The notes beneath the pieces are model-generated. The model saw only the letters and a list, made by a program, of their open reading frames with translations, was not told where the DNA came from and searched no databases. A program made the translations under genes and the position numbers. 17,245 nucleotides of DNA from Candidatus Spyradenecus faecavium (lineage in GTDB: Bacteria > Verrucomicrobiota > Kiritimatiellia > RFP12 > DVOR01). The stretch is from positions 1-17,245 of the forward strand of contig DVOR01000056.1 in assembly GCA_018713405.1 (NCBI GenBank). The letters run 5' to 3'. Of the stretch, positions 13,964 through 17,245 are shown one piece after another. The first letter of the stretch is position 1, and each line of letters opens with the position of its first letter.

Positions 13964-14887
13964 TCAGAGCGTGGTGACGAGGAGTTTGGTGGGGGCGAAG
14001 GGGTGGAGGAAGACGGTCTGCCGCGCGGGGATGAGCACGGAGTCGCCGGGGAGGAGGGTCAGGGGGTGCGGGCCGTCGTGCTCGAGGGTCGTCTTGCCCT
14101 CCGCGCAGAAGAGGACCATCAGGCTCTGCTCGGTGGTGTGGAGGGTGCGGCCGTGGGTGAGGGAGAGGGTGGCGAAGGAGAAGTCCGGCGTGGAGAGGCG
14201 GGGGCAGAGGTCGCGCTTGGCGGCGGGCTGGGGCAGGCAGGTGGCGCGGAGCCCGGGGTGGATGGCGACGCGGGCGGCCTCGGGCTGCGTGGGGCGGCCT
14301 CGGCCCCAGTCGTGGACGCGCAGGGTGGTGTCGCTGGGCTGCTGCACCTCGTAGAGGAGGTTGCCGGGGCCGATGCAGTGGACGAGGCCGGCGGGGACGT
14401 CGAAGACGTCGCCGGTGTGGGTGCGGTGGGCGACGAGGTCCGGCTCGGCGAGGTTGGCGAGGTCGGCGTCGGGGCGGAGGCCGGCCCAGAGCGTGGCGTT
14501 GGGCGCGGCGTCGAGGAGGTACCACATCTCGTGCTTCGGCTCGCCGCCGAGCGAGGCCGCGGCCTTGGCGTCGGGATGGACCTGGACGGAGAGGCGGCTG
14601 TGGACGTCGAGGATCTTGACGAGGAGCGGGAAGCGCTCGGGGTCGGGGGCCTTGGCGCCGACGAGGTCCCGCCCGAAGGTCTGGGTGAGATGGCCGAGGC
14701 CGACGCCCTCGAAGGGGCCGTTCGCGACGACGCTTTCGTGGCCCGGCAGGCCGCAGAGCTCCCAGCTCTCGGCGCAGGGGCGCGGCGTGTTGGCGCGGTT
14801 GTAGCGCGTGGCGATGAGGTCGCCGCCCCAGAGATAGTCGCGGTACTGGGGGCGGAACATGAGCGGATAGAGGGAGTGCGTCTTCAT
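13964..14887 (-). CDS. manA: Type I mannose-6-phosphate isomerase (class I phosphomannose isomerase)
   Basis: 307 residues of the short bacterial ManA type, interconverting fructose-6-phosphate and mannose-6-phosphate for GDP-mannose synthesis or mannose use. The N-terminus has PQYRDYLWGG. The zinc ligands are Q102 and H104 (VQVHPD), E120 (KHEMWYLL) and H170 (VHCIG). YEVQQPSDTTLRVHDWGR (179-196) contains the conserved active-site arginine. The ATG overlaps the dxr stop (ATGA), so translation is coupled. The next gene begins 23 nt later. Its place between isoprenoid synthesis and an AsmA-like protein fits a role in supplying envelope polysaccharide precursors, which is inference. Confidence 0.93.
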   Translation of the reverse strand: MKTHSLYPLMFRPQYRDYLWGGDLIATRYNRANTPRPCAESWELCGLPGHESVVANGPFEGVGLGHLTQTFGRDLVGAKAPDPERFPLLVKILDVHSRLSVQVHPDAKAAASLGGEPKHEMWYLLDAAPNATLWAGLRPDADLANLAEPDLVAHRTHTGDVFDVPAGLVHCIGPGNLLYEVQQPSDTTLRVHDWGRGRPTQPEAARVAIHPGLRATCLPQPAAKRDLCPRLSTPDFSFATLSLTHGRTLHTTEQSLMVLFCAEGKTTLEHDGPHPLTLLPGDSVLIPARQTVFLHPFAPTKLLVTTL

Positions 14888-16026
14888 GGTGCAGCGAAGC
14901 GGGCCACGGTCTCCTCGGCCCGGCGGAGGATGGCGTCGAAGGGGGCGGGGCCGGCGGCCAGGCCCTCCTCGATGACGGCCGCGATGCGGTCGGCGGTGAT
15001 GCGGCCGGCGAGGAAGGCGCGCACGGCGACCTCGTTGGCCAGGGTCAGGATGGGGTGCGTCCACGTGCCGCGCGGCAGGGCCTCGAAGACCAGCCGCAGG
15101 CAGGGGAAACGCGACAAATCGGGCTCCAGGAACTCCAGCCCCTGCATCTGCGCCAGGGAGAGGGGCTCGACGGGCGCGGCGCCGGCGCGGTCCGGCCAGG
15201 TGAGGGCATACTGGATGGGCAGGGCCATGTCCGCCACGCCCAGCTGCGCCAGGAGCGCACCGTCGCGGAAGCGGACGAGGGAGTGGACGATGCTCTGCGG
15301 GTGGACCCACACGCGGAGCTGGTCGGGGCGGAGGCTGAAGAGGTGGAGCGCCTCGATGAGCTCGAGGCCCTTGTTCATCATGGTGGCGGAGTCGACGGTC
15401 ACCTTCGGGCCCATGCGCCAGCGGGGGTGGTTGAGCGCCTCGGCGACGGTGACGCGCCGCCAATCCAGGTCTTTGCGGCGGAGGAAGGGGCCGCCGCTGG
15501 CGGTGAGGATGGCCTCGGCCACGCGGGCCTCCGCCGCCGGCTCGCCGGGGGCGCGGACGCAGGCGGGGCGGTAGGCCTCGCCCTGGAGCGCCTGGAAGAG
15601 GGCGGAGTGCTCGGAGTCGAGGGGGAGGATGCGCACGCCTTTGTCGGCGCGGCGGCGCATGACCTCCTCGCCGGCCATGACGAGCACCTCCTTGGTGGCG
15701 AGGGCCACGTCGTGGCCGGCGTCGATGGCCGCGAGGGTGGGGGCGTAGCCCGCCATGCCGGCGATGGCCATCACCACGAGGTCGGCCTCGGGGAGGGCGG
15801 CCAGGTCGCAGAGGGCCCGCTCGCCGTGGGGGATGCCCGCGCCGTTGGGTGCGGCGAGGGCCAGTCGGCGGACGCCGAAGCGGTCGGCCAACGCCCGCAG
15901 GCCCTCGGCGTCGCGGCCGGCGGCCAGGCCGACGACCTCGAAGCGGTCCGGGTGCGCGGCGACCACACGGAGCGTGCTCGCCCCGATGGAACCCGTCGCG
16001 CCAAGGATGACCAGCCGCCTGCGCAT
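14884..16026 (-). CDS. dxr: 1-deoxy-D-xylulose 5-phosphate reductoisomerase
   Basis: 380 residues; converts DXP to 2-C-methylerythritol 4-phosphate with NADPH, the second step of the MEP isoprenoid pathway. GATGSIG (9-15) is the NADPH-binding loop. PLDSEHSALFQ (135-145) holds the metal ligands D137 and E139. TASGGPF (175-181), NHPRWRMGPKVTVDSATMMN (199-218), VHPQSIVHSLV (241-251) and QLGVADMALPIQYAL (261-275) are all family signatures. The length is normal. It starts 6 nt after cdsA. cdsA-dxr is a common bacterial gene pair; the usual next gene rseP is absent and manA takes its place. Confidence 0.97.
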   Translation of the reverse strand: MRRRLVILGATGSIGASTLRVVAAHPDRFEVVGLAAGRDAEGLRALADRFGVRRLALAAPNGAGIPHGERALCDLAALPEADLVVMAIAGMAGYAPTLAAIDAGHDVALATKEVLVMAGEEVMRRRADKGVRILPLDSEHSALFQALQGEAYRPACVRAPGEPAAEARVAEAILTASGGPFLRRKDLDWRRVTVAEALNHPRWRMGPKVTVDSATMMNKGLELIEALHLFSLRPDQLRVWVHPQSIVHSLVRFRDGALLAQLGVADMALPIQYALTWPDRAGAAPVEPLSLAQMQGLEFLEPDLSRFPCLRLVFEALPRGTWTHPILTLANEVAVRAFLAGRITADRIAAVIEEGLAAGPAPFDAILRRAEETVARFAAP

Positions 16027-16032
16027 GCCGCC

Positions 16033-17043
16033 TCAGCCGAGGATGAGCCCGCCGAGGGCGACCATGAAGATGAAGGCCGCCGGCACGAAGATGAGGCTGT
16101 CGAAGGTGTCGAAGAAGCCGCCCATCGCGGGGAAGAGGGCGGAGGAATCCTTCACGCCGCACTGCCGCTTGAAGAGCGACTCCAGCAGGTCGCCGCAGAT
16201 GCCCACCGTCACCAGGACGATGACCGTCAGGAGCGCCCAAAGCACCTTCGGGAGCGTGTCCGTCAGCGACCGCACGAAGTCGAGGCACGTCGCCTCAGGG
16301 AAAAGGTGGGTCGCGGCGATGATGGCCAGCGCGCCGATGAGGGACAGGAGGTAGCCGCCGACCGTCCCCTCCCAGGTCTTGCCGGGGGAGAGGCGCGGGC
16401 ACATCTTGTGGCGGCCCAGGGTGGTGCCCACGAAGTAGGCGCCCGTGTCCGAGAGCTTGGTGATCAGCGCCAGGGCGAAGGCCATGAAGACGCCCGCCGA
16501 GACGTCGAACTTTGGGTAGAGCGCGATCGGGACGAGGAAAGAGAGCAGGTAGGGCACGTAGATGAAGGCGCCGACGGCCAGGGCCGCCGTCTCCATCGGC
16601 TTCTCGATGCGCCGCGAGAGGAGGATGCGGAAGAAGAGCACCATCACGAAGACCGGCAACAGCACGAAGGGCAGGAGGTTGCTCAGCATCAGATTCGAGG
16701 CCCCCCCGTCGCCGAAGCGCAACGGCAGGTACATGGCCAGATACCACAGCGCCGTCATGAGCGCCATCGAGAAGAAGGGGAGCACGTAGCCCACGCGCTT
16801 GAGCATGGAGCGCAGCTCAAAGAGGCAGAGCAGGGCCGACGCCGCCAGCAGGATCACCAGCGACCACGGCGGCAGGAGGAAGATGGCCGCCACCCACAGC
16901 GCGGCCACCGTCAGCCCGCACACCACGCGCGCGGCCTTGGGGCCACGCTTCCCGGGTTGCGCCGCGCCCGCCTGCGCCTGCGGCGCCGTCGGGTCCGCGC
17001 CGGAATCCCGCACGGTCAAATCGGTTGTTGGTTCGTCGCTCAT
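16033..17043 (-). CDS. cdsA: Phosphatidate cytidylyltransferase (CDP-diglyceride synthase)
   Basis: 336 residues; makes CDP-diacylglycerol from phosphatidate and CTP in the inner membrane. After a hydrophilic N-terminus of about 38 residues there are multiple membrane helices. LSDTGAYFVGTTLGRHKM (197-214) and LSPGKTWEGTVGG (218-230) are conserved active-site segments. The family signature is seen at 284-317 as GDLLESLFKRQCGVKDSS, then PAMGGFFDTFDS; the usual HGG-x-x-DR-x-D is changed to MGGFFDTFD, keeping both metal aspartates. The start at 17043 is supported by GAAAGGAA (about 8 nt upstream) and an extended -10 at 17072-17080; the longer open frame to 17145 would include the promoter. It heads the six-gene operon ending at mtaD. 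Confidence 0.95.
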   Translation of the reverse strand: MSDEPTTDLTVRDSGADPTAPQAQAGAAQPGKRGPKAARVVCGLTVAALWVAAIFLLPPWSLVILLAASALLCLFELRSMLKRVGYVLPFFSMALMTALWYLAMYLPLRFGDGGASNLMLSNLLPFVLLPVFVMVLFFRILLSRRIEKPMETAALAVGAFIYVPYLLSFLVPIALYPKFDVSAGVFMAFALALITKLSDTGAYFVGTTLGRHKMCPRLSPGKTWEGTVGGYLLSLIGALAIIAATHLFPEATCLDFVRSLTDTLPKVLWALLTVIVLVTVGICGDLLESLFKRQCGVKDSSALFPAMGGFFDTFDSLIFVPAAFIFMVALGGLILG

Positions 17044-17071
17044 CGCTGCGTTCCTTTCTCGGATTTGCACC

Positions 17072-17080
17072 ATGATAGCA
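17072..17080 (-). promoter_or_regulatory. Candidate extended -10 promoter of the cdsA operon
   Basis: The minus strand reads TGCTATCAT, a TGN-extended -10 (TATCAT at 17077-17072). A start near 17065 gives a leader of about 22 nt, enough to hold the ribosome binding site. The -35 region is poor (TTCCTT at a 17-nt spacing). Confidence 0.45.
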
Positions 17081-17108
17081 GATTGCGCCCCAAAAAGGAA
17101 GCCCGATG

Positions 17109-17127
17109 CCCCGCACCGGTGCAGGGG
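17109..17127. other. Palindrome GCACCGGTGC upstream of the cdsA promoter
   Basis: GCACCGGTGC at 17113-17122 is a perfect 10-bp palindrome, extended by CCCC (17109-17112) and GGGG (17124-17127) with one extra A. Its centre is about 52 nt upstream of the predicted cdsA transcription start, where an activator could bind. It could equally be a hairpin at the end of the preceding transcript, although no T tract follows directly. Confidence 0.4.
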
Positions 17128-17150
17128 GCCTTCCGGGGGCGGCATCCGCG

Positions 17151-17186
17151 AACCCTTAAGGGTGTGCCTCGGACCCCTAAGGGTTT
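17151..17186. repeat. Two further copies of the AACCC-GGGTT dyad repeat
   Basis: AACCCTTAAGGGTG begins at 17151 and contains the perfect 12-bp palindrome ACCCTTAAGGGT (17152-17163). ACCCCTAAGGGTTT is at 17173-17186, with its central triplet in the opposite orientation (TAA, not TTA). Spacing is about 22 nt, as in the cluster at 10296-10376. The pair lies 13 nt downstream of the stop codon of the gene that enters from the right edge. Confidence 0.7.
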
Positions 17187-17199
17187 GGCGGGGGGCGGG

Positions 17200-17245
17200 T
17201 CAGTCGGCGTAGAGGGTCTGGGGGGCGGCGCGGGTGATGGTGAGG
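17200..17245 (-). CDS. C-terminal end of an unidentified gene (rest outside window)
   Basis: The minus-strand frame is open from the right edge to TGA at 17202-17200 and encodes only LTITRAAPQTLYAD. Fourteen residues are too few to identify a family. It is reported because the codon pattern is GC-rich at third positions like the neighbours and because a repeat cluster follows its stop directly, as it does after mtaD. The cdsA promoter lies downstream, so it belongs to a different transcript. Confidence 0.35.
   Translation of the reverse strand, partial: LTITRAAPQTLYAD

Noticed and set aside
17044..17145. N-terminal extension of CdsA
   Set aside because: It would read through the predicted promoter; the ATG at 17043 has GAAAGGAA upstream.
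1..17245. tRNA, rRNA, insertion sequences, integrases, toxin-antitoxin or phage-defence genes
   Set aside because: None was seen on either strand by reading; the genes are metabolic, envelope or unknown exported proteins.

Overview
This window is about 17.2 kb of very GC-rich bacterial DNA. It is almost fully coding and has no RNA genes, insertion sequences, integrases or CRISPR. The gene content is a chromosomal mix of housekeeping and secreted functions. A Tat-exported sulfatase, secreted lineage-specific proteins, an ELM1-type protein and a DUF3793-flavodoxin pair suggest an anaerobic member of the Verrucomicrobiota/Kiritimatiellota (PVC) group. That placement is inference from gene content only; no phylogenetic marker was compared.

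Layout. (1) Positions 2-765 (+): the C-terminal part of a DUF3793 protein followed at once by a long-chain flavodoxin and a good intrinsic terminator. (2) Positions 6231-844 (-): a five-gene operon of two tandem paralogous secreted proteins of unknown function, a sulfatase, TrmB (tRNA m7G46 methyltransferase) and a metal-dependent amidohydrolase. Spacing tightens from about 40 nt to 1 nt and then a 4-nt ATGA overlap. (3) Positions 9074-6332 (-): accD, accA and an ELM1-like putative glycosyltransferase. AccA has a lysine/alanine/proline tail where the family normally has N-terminal helices. (4) Positions 9075-10189: a repeat-rich intergenic region and, on the + strand, a Sel1-repeat exported protein of much lower GC with its own clear promoter. 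(5) Positions 17043-10368 (-): a six-gene operon of cdsA (phospholipid precursor), dxr (isoprenoid precursor), manA, an AsmA-like membrane protein, an AhcY-like NAD-binding protein without the usual catalytic residues, and an MtaD/SAH-deaminase-type amidohydrolase. It combines envelope and lipid precursor synthesis with S-adenosylhomocysteine/methylthioadenosine salvage. (6) Positions 17200-17245 (-): the last codons of another gene.

The most unusual items are: the lysine-rich AccA tail; an AAACCC-TTA-GGGTTT dyad repeat found at both ends of the cdsA-mtaD operon, once supplying the mtaD stop codon; the degenerate AhcY homologue coupled to MtaD; the tandem secreted paralogues; and the low-GC Sel1 gene behind a repeat-laden intergenic region. 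All three minus-strand operons share a short-leader promoter layout with a TGN-extended -10 element.
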